Notes under the pieces: generated by a model
The model's database searches: none
Seen by the model: only the letters and a program-made list of their open reading frames with translations
Told to the model about the DNA's origin: nothing
Translations under genes and position numbers: made by a program
Part shown: positions 31,675 to 38,472 of the stretch, piece after piece
How positions within the stretch are numbered: position 1 is the stretch's first letter
Layout: each line of letters starts with the position of its first letter
DNA from: Alicyclobacillus herbarius DSM 13609
Lineage (GTDB): Bacteria; Bacillota; Bacilli; Alicyclobacillales; Alicyclobacillaceae
Length of the DNA stretch: 64,000 nucleotides
Direction: 5' to 3'
Assembly: GCF_000430585.1 (NCBI RefSeq)
Contig: NZ_AUMH01000017.1
Location: 27,285 to 91,284 of the forward strand

Positions 31675-32864
31675 TGAGCCGATTTTGGTCCAACAACAAC
31701 GTCTTGCGCATCATCGCGCTCGCCCTCAGCTGCATTTTGTGGTTTACCGTACAGCCGAGCCCCGATACCAGCGCGGTGACAAACAACGTCAGCGTCTCCA
31801 AGTTCCCGATTGCGGTTCACGTCCGAACCTCTGACGATACTGTGGTGACTAGCGTCAGTCCCTCTGCGGCCATCGTCGCCGTGCATGACAGTACGGTGAA
31901 CTTACAGTCGCTGACTGAGCAGATGCTGAATGTGCAGTTGGTGGCCGATGTACGGGGGCTGGGTCCCGGGCAGCACCAGGTACCCCTCACTGCGGAGCAT
32001 ATGCCGTTGGTCCAGTACAGCCTCAGCCCATCCAGTGTAACAGTGGTGATTGCCGACCGAAAGACGGATGAGCGTCCAGTCCGCGTCATTGTCCGCGGGC
32101 AGCCAGCGTCTGGTTATACTGTGGGGAATCCCGATTGTGACGTGGCGACCGTCAAGGTCAGTGGCGCGGCTCAGGCGCTGGGTAGGGTCAGTACTGTCGC
32201 CGCGTTCGTTTCGGTACAGGGGGCCAATGATTCGGTTTCCCAGGAAGTGACGTTGGCCGCAGTCGACGCGCGTGGCAACCCGGTGGACGGGGTCACGGTA
32301 GCGCCGGCCACGGCGCACGTCACGGTGCCCGTCGTCGCGCCGCACCAGAGCGTGCCCATACGTTTGGAGACGAGCGGATCGCCCGCAGCCGGGTACGATG
32401 TGGCCGGACTCACGCCGTCGGTATCCTCGGTAACCCTGTACGGAACCCACTTGCCTAAGCACCTGACGATTCCGGTGGATGTATCCGGGCTCAACCGAAG
32501 CAAGACGGTCTCCGTCAAGGCGCCCCTGCCAGACGGTGCGACACGGGCCAGTCCGTCCACAGTCTCGATACGCGTCCAGATTGAGCCAAGCGCCGTGCGT
32601 TCCTTCACCGTCCCGCTGACGATCCGGAACGTTCCTGCGGGGGAAACGGTGTCTGTGGTCACCCCGTCCCAAGTGACGGTTCACGTAAGTGGACCGAAGT
32701 CGGTGGTGGGTGGGCTGAAGGCCAATGCGATTCGGGCCTACGTCGACGCCAAGGGATTGCAGCCTGGGGATACACGGGGCCCCATCCAGGTCGATGTGCC
32801 ATCGGGCGTCCGGGTTACGCAGCTATCTCCAGCAAACGCAGAGGTGCAAGTCAGCCAATCGTAG
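31674..32864 (+). CDS. cdaR: CdaA regulatory protein, YbbR-domain protein
   Basis: The 396-residue protein has one N-terminal membrane segment (about 10-30) and a long extracytoplasmic part of repeated YbbR beta-domains, recognisable by recurring VxVxG and hydrophobic strands (VRVIVRGQPASGYTVGN, VPIRLETSGSPAAGYDV, VSIRVQIEPSAVRSFTVPL). CdaR modulates CdaA from outside the membrane. It starts at GTG 31674, overlapping the cdaA stop by one base. Confidence 0.9.
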   Translation: MSRFWSNNNVLRIIALALSCILWFTVQPSPDTSAVTNNVSVSKFPIAVHVRTSDDTVVTSVSPSAAIVAVHDSTVNLQSLTEQMLNVQLVADVRGLGPGQHQVPLTAEHMPLVQYSLSPSSVTVVIADRKTDERPVRVIVRGQPASGYTVGNPDCDVATVKVSGAAQALGRVSTVAAFVSVQGANDSVSQEVTLAAVDARGNPVDGVTVAPATAHVTVPVVAPHQSVPIRLETSGSPAAGYDVAGLTPSVSSVTLYGTHLPKHLTIPVDVSGLNRSKTVSVKAPLPDGATRASPSTVSIRVQIEPSAVRSFTVPLTIRNVPAGETVSVVTPSQVTVHVSGPKSVVGGLKANAIRAYVDAKGLQPGDTRGPIQVDVPSGVRVTQLSPANAEVQVSQS

Positions 32865-32970
32865 GTGGCGCAGCACCCTTGGGTGGCTGTGCTCCCCCTG
32901 GAGCTGATTGTCGCCAAATAGAATGGTTGCCGTCACGGATGTCCTTATGGCACAATGATTTGGGTTGCTG

Positions 32971-33004
32971 CGGCTGCCGGCAGCGAGTCCGGGCAGCCGT
33001 TTTT
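32971..33004 (+). terminator. Intrinsic terminator in the glmM leader
   Basis: CGGCTGCC (32971-32978) pairs with GGCAGCCG (32992-32999) followed by TTTTT. It stands between cdaR and glmM, which are usually one operon, so it may be an attenuator or set glmM under partial read-through. A possible promoter (TTGCCG, then CACAAT) lies just upstream. Confidence 0.7.
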
Positions 33005-33059
33005 CATTGTCATTTTTGACTATCGGTTGTATGGTTTGCAGTGGAAAGGAGCGGTGAAA

Positions 33060-34400
33060 TTGGCCCGCTTGTTTGGTACGGACGGGGTGCGCGGCGTCGC
33101 GAACCGCGAATTGACCCCGGAATTGGCGTTTCATTTGGGGCGCGCGGGAGCGCATGTGTTGACTGGTGGTCGCCGAGGAGTGCGCATCGCCGTCGGAAAA
33201 GATACCCGCATCTCCGGGGATATGCTGGAGGCAGCGCTCATCAGCGGCATCCTCTCCATCGGCGCGGACGTCCTGCGGCTTGGGGTCATCACTACACCTG
33301 GGGTGGCATATCTGACGCGCCACTTGGGGGCGCAGGCTGGCGTGATGATCTCCGCCTCGCACAATCCGGTCGAGGACAATGGTATCAAGTTTTTTAGCGA
33401 TGCCGGGTTTAAACTGCCGGATGAGGTGGAGGACGAGATTGAACGGACAATGCAGGCCGGGGTCGAGAATCTGCCGCGTCCCATCGGTGCTGCGGTCGGT
33501 CGCATCTATGAGGAGCCGGCACGGTCTGCGTATATCGACTTTCTCCTGAAGACGGTCCAAAACCGCTTTGAAGGGTTGCACATCGTGCTTGATTGCGCGA
33601 ATGGCGCCGCCTCGAACATCGCTCCCGAAGTGTTTACGCGCCTAGGGGCACGGGTCAGCGTCCTGAACAACCAGCCAGATGGCGTGAATATCAATGTCGG
33701 GTGCGGATCGACCCATCCGCATGTGGTGCAAAAGGCGGTCCTGGAACTGGGTGCAGACGTCGGGTTAACGTTTGACGGCGATGCGGATCGGCTGATTGCC
33801 GTTGACCACACCGGAGCCCTGGTGGACGGGGATTATGTCATGGCCATCTGCGCCCGTGCGCTCAAACAGCAAGGGCAGCTCAACCACGATACGGTGGTCG
33901 CCACGGTGATGAGCAACCTGGGCTTTCTGAAGGCGATGGAACAGCTTGGCATCCACGTGGAGCGCACGGCGGTGGGGGATCGTTACGTGATGGAGGCGAT
34001 GCGCCGCGGGGGCTACACCTTGGGCGGCGAACAGTCGGGGCACATCGTGTTTCTCAACCACACCACCACCGGTGACGGCATTCTGACCGCCCTGCAGTTG
34101 GTGGACATCCTGGTGGGCAGTGGACAGCGGTTGGCTGAGCTGCGCAAGGTGATGACGCGGTATCCCCAGATCTTGGAGAACGTCCGCGTACGTGACAAGC
34201 AAGCGTGGGCGACCAATGACCGCATTCGCCAAGCGCTGTCGGCGGCGGAAGAGCGGCTTGGCAGCGATGGACGAGTGCTGGTGCGCGAGTCGGGAACGGA
34301 GCCGATTGTCCGCGTGATGGCGGAGGGGCCGGACGAACAGCTGCTCCAGGAGTGTGTTGGGAGCATTGTGCGGGTTGTGCGGGCGGAATTGGGCGCCTAA
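33060..34400 (+). CDS. glmM: Phosphoglucosamine mutase
   Basis: The 446-residue enzyme converts glucosamine-6-phosphate to glucosamine-1-phosphate for peptidoglycan. The phosphoserine loop is in ISASHNPVEDNGIKFF, the metal loop is DGDADR, and the C-terminal phosphate loop is RESGTEPIVRVM. I chose TTG 33060 (ARLFGTDGVRG) because AAGGAG lies 8 bases away; GTG 33054 is too close. GlmM of Bacillota also binds and inhibits CdaA. Confidence 0.95.
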   Translation: MARLFGTDGVRGVANRELTPELAFHLGRAGAHVLTGGRRGVRIAVGKDTRISGDMLEAALISGILSIGADVLRLGVITTPGVAYLTRHLGAQAGVMISASHNPVEDNGIKFFSDAGFKLPDEVEDEIERTMQAGVENLPRPIGAAVGRIYEEPARSAYIDFLLKTVQNRFEGLHIVLDCANGAASNIAPEVFTRLGARVSVLNNQPDGVNINVGCGSTHPHVVQKAVLELGADVGLTFDGDADRLIAVDHTGALVDGDYVMAICARALKQQGQLNHDTVVATVMSNLGFLKAMEQLGIHVERTAVGDRYVMEAMRRGGYTLGGEQSGHIVFLNHTTTGDGILTALQLVDILVGSGQRLAELRKVMTRYPQILENVRVRDKQAWATNDRIRQALSAAEERLGSDGRVLVRESGTEPIVRVMAEGPDEQLLQECVGSIVRVVRAELGA

Positions 34401-34600
34401 CCGCGCGAAGAAGTCGCTTGGCGCATGCGGCGGGTGGTTGCGACCGATGAAAGAGCACGTTTCCAAATGAATCGGAAGGCCGGCAGCCAGGACGGTATGT
34501 GCGAGGAATTGTTGTCGCAAACGGGGTGTCGAGTGCGGGCGTATGGTGTCCGCTGATGACAGGTGATCTGACATGTGTATGGCAAAATGGGGGCATCCCA
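34401..34600. other. glmM-glmS spacer upstream of the glmS promoter
   Basis: This gap of about 200 bases has no open frame with recognisable similarity and no strong terminator. It separates glmM from the promoter and ribozyme of glmS. Confidence 0.5.
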
Positions 34601-34630
34601 TTGACCGCATCCTGTTCGGTCACATATAGT
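34601..34630 (+). promoter_or_regulatory. SigA-type promoter of glmS
   Basis: TTGACC (34601-34606) and TATAGT (34625-34630) are 18 bases apart. The expected start near 34637 places the ribozyme cleavage site about 100 bases into the transcript. Confidence 0.7.
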
Positions 34631-34736
34631 GAGGTTGCGCGGGTTGATGCCATGGCTGGTGGACTTATCCGCCAGCGCCAGCGGCGCAACTTGCGAAAAA
34701 CGCGCGGGGGTGAATCTGGGACACTTTCCGGCGAGA

Positions 34737-34875
34737 AGCGCCTGGACTGGATGTTACGGTATCCAGTTGACGCGGAGGAGGTTGGCGAACCATTCGGCGG
34801 GTGCCTCCCGGTGTGAGGGCCGCACCGTCACGCGAAGCTCGAAAACCAGCGGGTGACCGCTGTGGACAAGAGTGA
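34737..34875 (+). ncRNA. glmS ribozyme (glucosamine-6-phosphate-activated)
   Basis: The segment after A34737 reads GCGCCTGGACTGG, matching the cleavage-site sequence of glmS ribozymes, where cutting falls just before the first G. Downstream follow a hairpin ACTGGAT/ATCCAGT, the core GGAGG ... ATTCGGCGGGTGCCTCCCGG (close to the B. subtilis core), a GGTGTGAGGGCCGCACC stem and a CAGCGG-GTGA-CCGCTG hairpin with a GNRA loop (34847-34862). When glucosamine-6-phosphate is plentiful the RNA cuts itself, and the 5'-hydroxyl mRNA is degraded. It lies directly before glmS, as expected. Confidence 0.92.
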
Positions 34876-34902
34876 GCAGGCCTATAAGGAGGAAAATTGC
34901 AT

Positions 34903-36732
34903 ATGTGTGGAATCGTGGGCTACGTCGGGCCGCGGGACGTGCAGGGTGTCGTGATTGGCGGGCTGCAGAAGCTGGAGTACCGGGGCTACGACTCGGCTGG
35001 GGTGGCCGCGCTTGCCGATGGGCAGCTGCATGTCGCCAAGTCGGTGGGACGGTTGGCGAACCTGGAAGACAAGTTGGCCACAAACCCGCTTGTCGGTCAT
35101 ATCGGCATCGGTCACACCCGCTGGGCGACGCACGGTCGGCCGTCCGATGAGAACGCACACCCGCACCAGGATTGTCAGGGCAAGTTTGCGGTGGTGCATA
35201 ACGGCATCGTCGAAAACTACCTGAGCCTGCGCGAGGAGCTGGCGGCCAAGGGGCACACGTTCCAGTCGGAGACGGACACTGAGGTGGTCGCGCATCTGAT
35301 TGAAGACCTGTACGACGGGGACCTGTTCCGGACTATGGTCCGGGTGGCGGAGCGCATCCGGGGCGCTTATGCACTGGTGGTGCTCTGCGCCGAATACCCG
35401 GATACCCTGATTGCCCTGCGCAAGGCCAGCCCGTTGGTCATTGGTCTGGGTCAGGGCGAGAACTTTATCGCCTCGGACATTCCGGCTATTCTCGAGTACA
35501 CGCGCGACGTGTACGTGCTCGATGACGGCGAGATGGCGGTGGTCCGCCGCGACGGCGTCGAATGCTTCACGGTTTCGGGTCAGCCCGTGCGAAAACAAGT
35601 TTTGCACGTGACGTGGGACGCGGTTTCGGCTGAGCGCGGTGGGTATCCGCACTTCATGCTCAAGGAGATTTACGAGCAGCCGAAAGCGATTCGCGATACG
35701 TTGTCCGGGCGTGTGGCACCTGACTGGTCACGCGTGGAATTGCCGGAGCTGGAACTGACGGAGGACTTTATCCGCGCGATTGACCGGGTGCACATCGTCG
35801 CCTGCGGCACTTCGTGGCACGCGGGCTTGGTTGGCAAGGCGTGGATGGAGCAACTTCTGCGCATCCCGGTGGACGTGGAGATTGCGTCCGAATATCGGTA
35901 TGGAAATCCGATTGATTCAGACAGGACGCTCATCATTGTCATGAGCCAATCGGGTGAGACGGCGGATACCCTCGCCGCGCTGCGCGAAGCGAAGGCGCGC
36001 GGGCGCCGGGTTTTGGCCGTCACCAACGTAGTCGGCAGCTCGGTGGCACGCGAAGCGGATGATGTGCTCATCACCTGGGCGGGTCCGGAGATTGCGGTGG
36101 CTTCGACGAAGGCGTACACGACGCAGCTGGTGGTATTGTTCCTGTTAGCCCTCTACTTTGCACGCGTGTGTGGGACGCAGACCGACGCGGACATCCGGGA
36201 TGTTCTGGCTGGGCTGGGCCATCTGCCGCAGGCGGCGGAACAGGTGCTGGGTGTGGCACCGCAGCTGGAGAAGTTCGCTCACCGCTATGCTGAAGTGGAA
36301 CACGCCTTCTTCATTGGCCGTGGCCTGGACTACTCGCTCTCCTTGGAGGGCGCCCTGAAGCTCAAGGAAATCTCGTACATTCATGCAGAGGCGTACGCGG
36401 CCGGCGAGCTCAAGCACGGAACCCTGGCGCTCATCACGGAAGGGGTGCCGGTCATCGCTATGGCCACTCAGCAGGCGTTGTACGAGAAAACCTTGAGTAA
36501 CATCAAGGAGGTCAAGGCGCGCGACGCGTTTGTTCTCGGGGTGACTTGGGCGGGCAACGAGGACTTAGCCAAGTCGGTCGATGAGGTGCTCTATCTGCCT
36601 CGTCTGCACCCGCTCTTGGCGCCGATTGTTGCCGTGATTCCGTTGCAACTGCTGGCCTACTATGCCGCCGTGGCACGTGGCAACGATGTCGACAAGCCGC
36701 GCAACCTGGCCAAAAGTGTCACGGTGGAGTGA
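34903..36732 (+). CDS. glmS: Glutamine-fructose-6-phosphate transaminase (isomerizing)
   Basis: The 609-residue enzyme makes glucosamine-6-phosphate from fructose-6-phosphate and glutamine. It begins MCGIVGYVG, whose cysteine becomes the N-terminal nucleophile of the glutaminase domain. Two SIS domains follow (MSQSGETADTL is the first sugar-phosphate site) and the C-terminus is KPRNLAKSVTVE. ATG 34903 follows AAGGAGGAAA. Its expression is set by the upstream ribozyme. Confidence 0.98.
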   Translation: MCGIVGYVGPRDVQGVVIGGLQKLEYRGYDSAGVAALADGQLHVAKSVGRLANLEDKLATNPLVGHIGIGHTRWATHGRPSDENAHPHQDCQGKFAVVHNGIVENYLSLREELAAKGHTFQSETDTEVVAHLIEDLYDGDLFRTMVRVAERIRGAYALVVLCAEYPDTLIALRKASPLVIGLGQGENFIASDIPAILEYTRDVYVLDDGEMAVVRRDGVECFTVSGQPVRKQVLHVTWDAVSAERGGYPHFMLKEIYEQPKAIRDTLSGRVAPDWSRVELPELELTEDFIRAIDRVHIVACGTSWHAGLVGKAWMEQLLRIPVDVEIASEYRYGNPIDSDRTLIIVMSQSGETADTLAALREAKARGRRVLAVTNVVGSSVAREADDVLITWAGPEIAVASTKAYTTQLVVLFLLALYFARVCGTQTDADIRDVLAGLGHLPQAAEQVLGVAPQLEKFAHRYAEVEHAFFIGRGLDYSLSLEGALKLKEISYIHAEAYAAGELKHGTLALITEGVPVIAMATQQALYEKTLSNIKEVKARDAFVLGVTWAGNEDLAKSVDEVLYLPRLHPLLAPIVAVIPLQLLAYYAAVARGNDVDKPRNLAKSVTVE

Positions 36733-36763
36733 GGTCGCGGCTCACCTATGGTGTTTGTGTGTT

Positions 36764-36828
36764 CGCAAAATGAAGTTCTTCCCTGCGCAAAATAAGTTGT
36801 TCCCTGAGTAAAAATGGTTGTTCCGTAG
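36764..36828 (+). repeat. Three tandem 21-22 base repeats after glmS
   Basis: Three adjacent copies (36764-36785, 36786-36806, 36807-36828) share the pattern CGCAAAATnAAGTTnTTCCCTG, the third being less exact. A further copy in inverse orientation lies at 37049-37071. Multiple short repeats at both edges of a segment recall insertion-sequence ends, for example of the IS21 family, but no transposase is present. Confidence 0.7.
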
Positions 36829-36833
36829 AGCAC

Positions 36834-36875
36834 GGGTGAATTCGGGTGAAAAGCCTGGATTCGCCCTTTCTTTTT
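36834..36875 (+). terminator. Intrinsic terminator downstream of glmS
   Basis: GGGTGAATTC (36834-36843) pairs, with wobble pairs, with GGATTCGCCC (36857-36866) and runs into TTTCTTTTT. It lies 102 bases after the glmS stop, just past the repeats. Confidence 0.75.
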
Positions 36876-37048
36876 GATGCCTAAAGGCGACGGGCGAGAG
36901 AAACTCAGAGCAAAATTTTGAGAGCTACCAGACGCGAAAAAGCCCGACATATCAAGGATTCCTGGACTTCGACTGAACAAAAATGCGAAAAAATACACGA
37001 CAAAATCTTTCCGCCCTGCGTCCTCAACCCCGTCTTTCCCCCTTCCCG

Positions 37049-37094
37049 CCAGGGAACAAATTGATTTTACGAAAGAACAAGATTTATTGAAAAT
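37049..37094 (-). repeat. Inverted copies of the glmS-downstream repeat
   Basis: On the minus strand 37071-37049 reads CGTAAAATCAATTTGTTCCC, close to the direct repeats at 36764-36806. A second, weaker copy follows at 37094-37072. The two clusters in opposite orientation bound a segment of about 330 bases. Confidence 0.6.
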
Positions 37095-37392
37095 AGCGGA
37101 TAAAATCGGGTGAGAAAAGGCGTGATCCAGGGAAGGATCGAATTTGACGGTAGAAAGTGGGAGAGAGCAGGAAAAGTCGAGAAAAGCCAGGCGGGGCAAG
37201 GGATGAGGCAGGGTTAAGGGGGGAGGCAGGCAGTGAAGAATTTGATTTGACGATTACACCATCGTCCCCGTCACCAGACACGGCGGAAGGAAATGAATAA
37301 TGTGCGAGATTATGTATAGTTTCCTCTCTTCACTCGAAACTTGGTTGCAACCTCTATAAATCAGGTAATTCTGTAAAAATAAAAAAATCATG

Positions 37393-37398
37393 TATAAT
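37393..37398 (+). promoter_or_regulatory. Possible -10 element before the EAL remnant
   Basis: A perfect TATAAT stands in a very AT-rich run, 50 bases before the remnant. There is no convincing -35 at 16-18 bases, so it may be chance. Confidence 0.3.
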
Positions 37399-37448
37399 AG
37401 ACACAAAAATATAATATATGGGACGAGGGGCGGGTTGATCGGACTGGG

Positions 37449-38282
37449 GTGAAAGTGGTTCAAATAGAAAGGTTGTCTACGGAGTTCATTCCGATTGCAG
37501 AGGAGACTGAGCTGATTCTACCTCGGGGAATGTGTATTGCGAACAGTTTGTGCCCAAAACGTAGCTTGGCAAGCTATAGGCATTCCACCTATAATTATGG
37601 CAGTCAACCTCTCTGTATGCCAACTCTACCAATCGAATTTTGTCGAAAACGTTGAACACGTGTTTCGTGAAACCGGGATGGTTCCATCGTATCTAGGGCT
37701 CGAGATCACAGAAGACACGACGATGGATATTTATCGAATTCTCCTAAGTATAAGATGTTTAAAGCATCTCTTGGTGTAACCGAAGGAATTGAATCGAGAG
37801 ACCAACTCACATTTCTCCAACAGAACCTCTGCGACATGGGACAAGGGTATTTGTTCAGTAAACCTCTACCTCCCATGGAATTTCTGTCGAAGTTCCAGCA
37901 GATAGAAATGATTATTGCAAGAGACGGAATGTACCCAAAGGCATGGAAGCAAGAATGGCTGCAAGAGGCGTTGAACAAAACAAAACAGGAGTTAGCAGAT
38001 ACCTTAAGTTATCAGGAAGGTATGACGTTTAAGTTTACCCGGCGGAATGGAAAATTTATTCACACAATGTGCGACGGTCAATTATTGTACAATCTGGGGT
38101 TGACGCTTGAGCAGGTCGTGGGGAAGGAGCTCAAGGAACTTTTACCGCGCGAAGATGCGGAACGGAAGCTTCAATGTTATATCAACGGGCATGGAGTGGG
38201 GAAGAAAATGTCATATACGAAGGAAGGCTCAATGACCTCTCGAGTAAGAGATTCCGGATGGGAACAAGATTTTGCGGGGTAG
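37449..38282 (+). pseudogene. Broken EAL-domain c-di-GMP phosphodiesterase with a PAS tail
   Basis: Three frame pieces together spell an EAL domain: FIPIAEETELILPRG in one frame, RTVCAQNVAWQAIGIPP to LEITEDTTMDI in another, then GVTEGIESRDQLTFLQQNLC and GYLFSKPLPP back in the first. A frameshift lies near 37527-37537, and about 75 residues around 37745 are deleted, including the DDFGTGYSS and KIDxSF motifs needed for catalysis. The domain's 5' part is also missing. A PAS-like segment (about 38010-38190) follows in the last piece. It cannot be an active phosphodiesterase. Confidence 0.8.
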
Positions 38283-38375
38283 CCACGTATTAGTTCCACC
38301 CGATCCGCATGGATCATCATGGATCATGTTATTAACAGTGGTTCTACCTGAAGCACCATGTAGTAGTGAAGGAGA

Positions 38376-38457
38376 ACGACAAAGGCAAACCTGTACGAAA
38401 GTCAGGGACGCAAAGCCAACAGGTCTAAGGCAGATTGCTATGACGGCTGGGTTGCCG
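38376..38457 (+). promoter_or_regulatory. Class I cyclic-di-GMP riboswitch (GEMM-I)
   Basis: The aptamer consensus is nearly complete: AAAGGCAAACC, the P2 hairpin CCTG-TAC-GAAA-GT-CAGG with its GAAA tetraloop, GGGACGCAAAGCC, the receptor side GGTCTAAGG, then CTATGACGGC and GGGTTGCC. The base equivalent to G20, which recognises c-di-GMP over cGAMP, is G. The 3' side ends directly before AAGGAGAG, the ribosome site of the diguanylate cyclase gene, and no terminator follows, so control of translation initiation is likely. Confidence 0.9.
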
Positions 38458-38472
38458 AAGGAGAGAAGACTC

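Larger units (their letters stand above)
36876..37448. other. AT-rich gene-free stretch between glmS and the EAL remnant
   Basis: About 570 bases hold no frame that I can support. Base composition falls sharply compared with the flanking chromosome, and purine-rich runs are common (37100-37220). The stretch contains the inverse repeat copy at 37049-37094 and a possible promoter near 37393. It looks like insertion-sequence debris or an acquired junction. Confidence 0.55.

Noticed and set aside
36660..37199. 179-codon minus-strand frame across the glmS end and repeats
   Set aside because: Part is antisense to the conserved glmS C-terminus, and the rest crosses the terminator and repeat region without similarity.
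38272..38472. N-terminal extension of the diguanylate cyclase
   Set aside because: It would be translated from the riboswitch aptamer and shows no domain similarity; GTG 38473 has the ribosome site.
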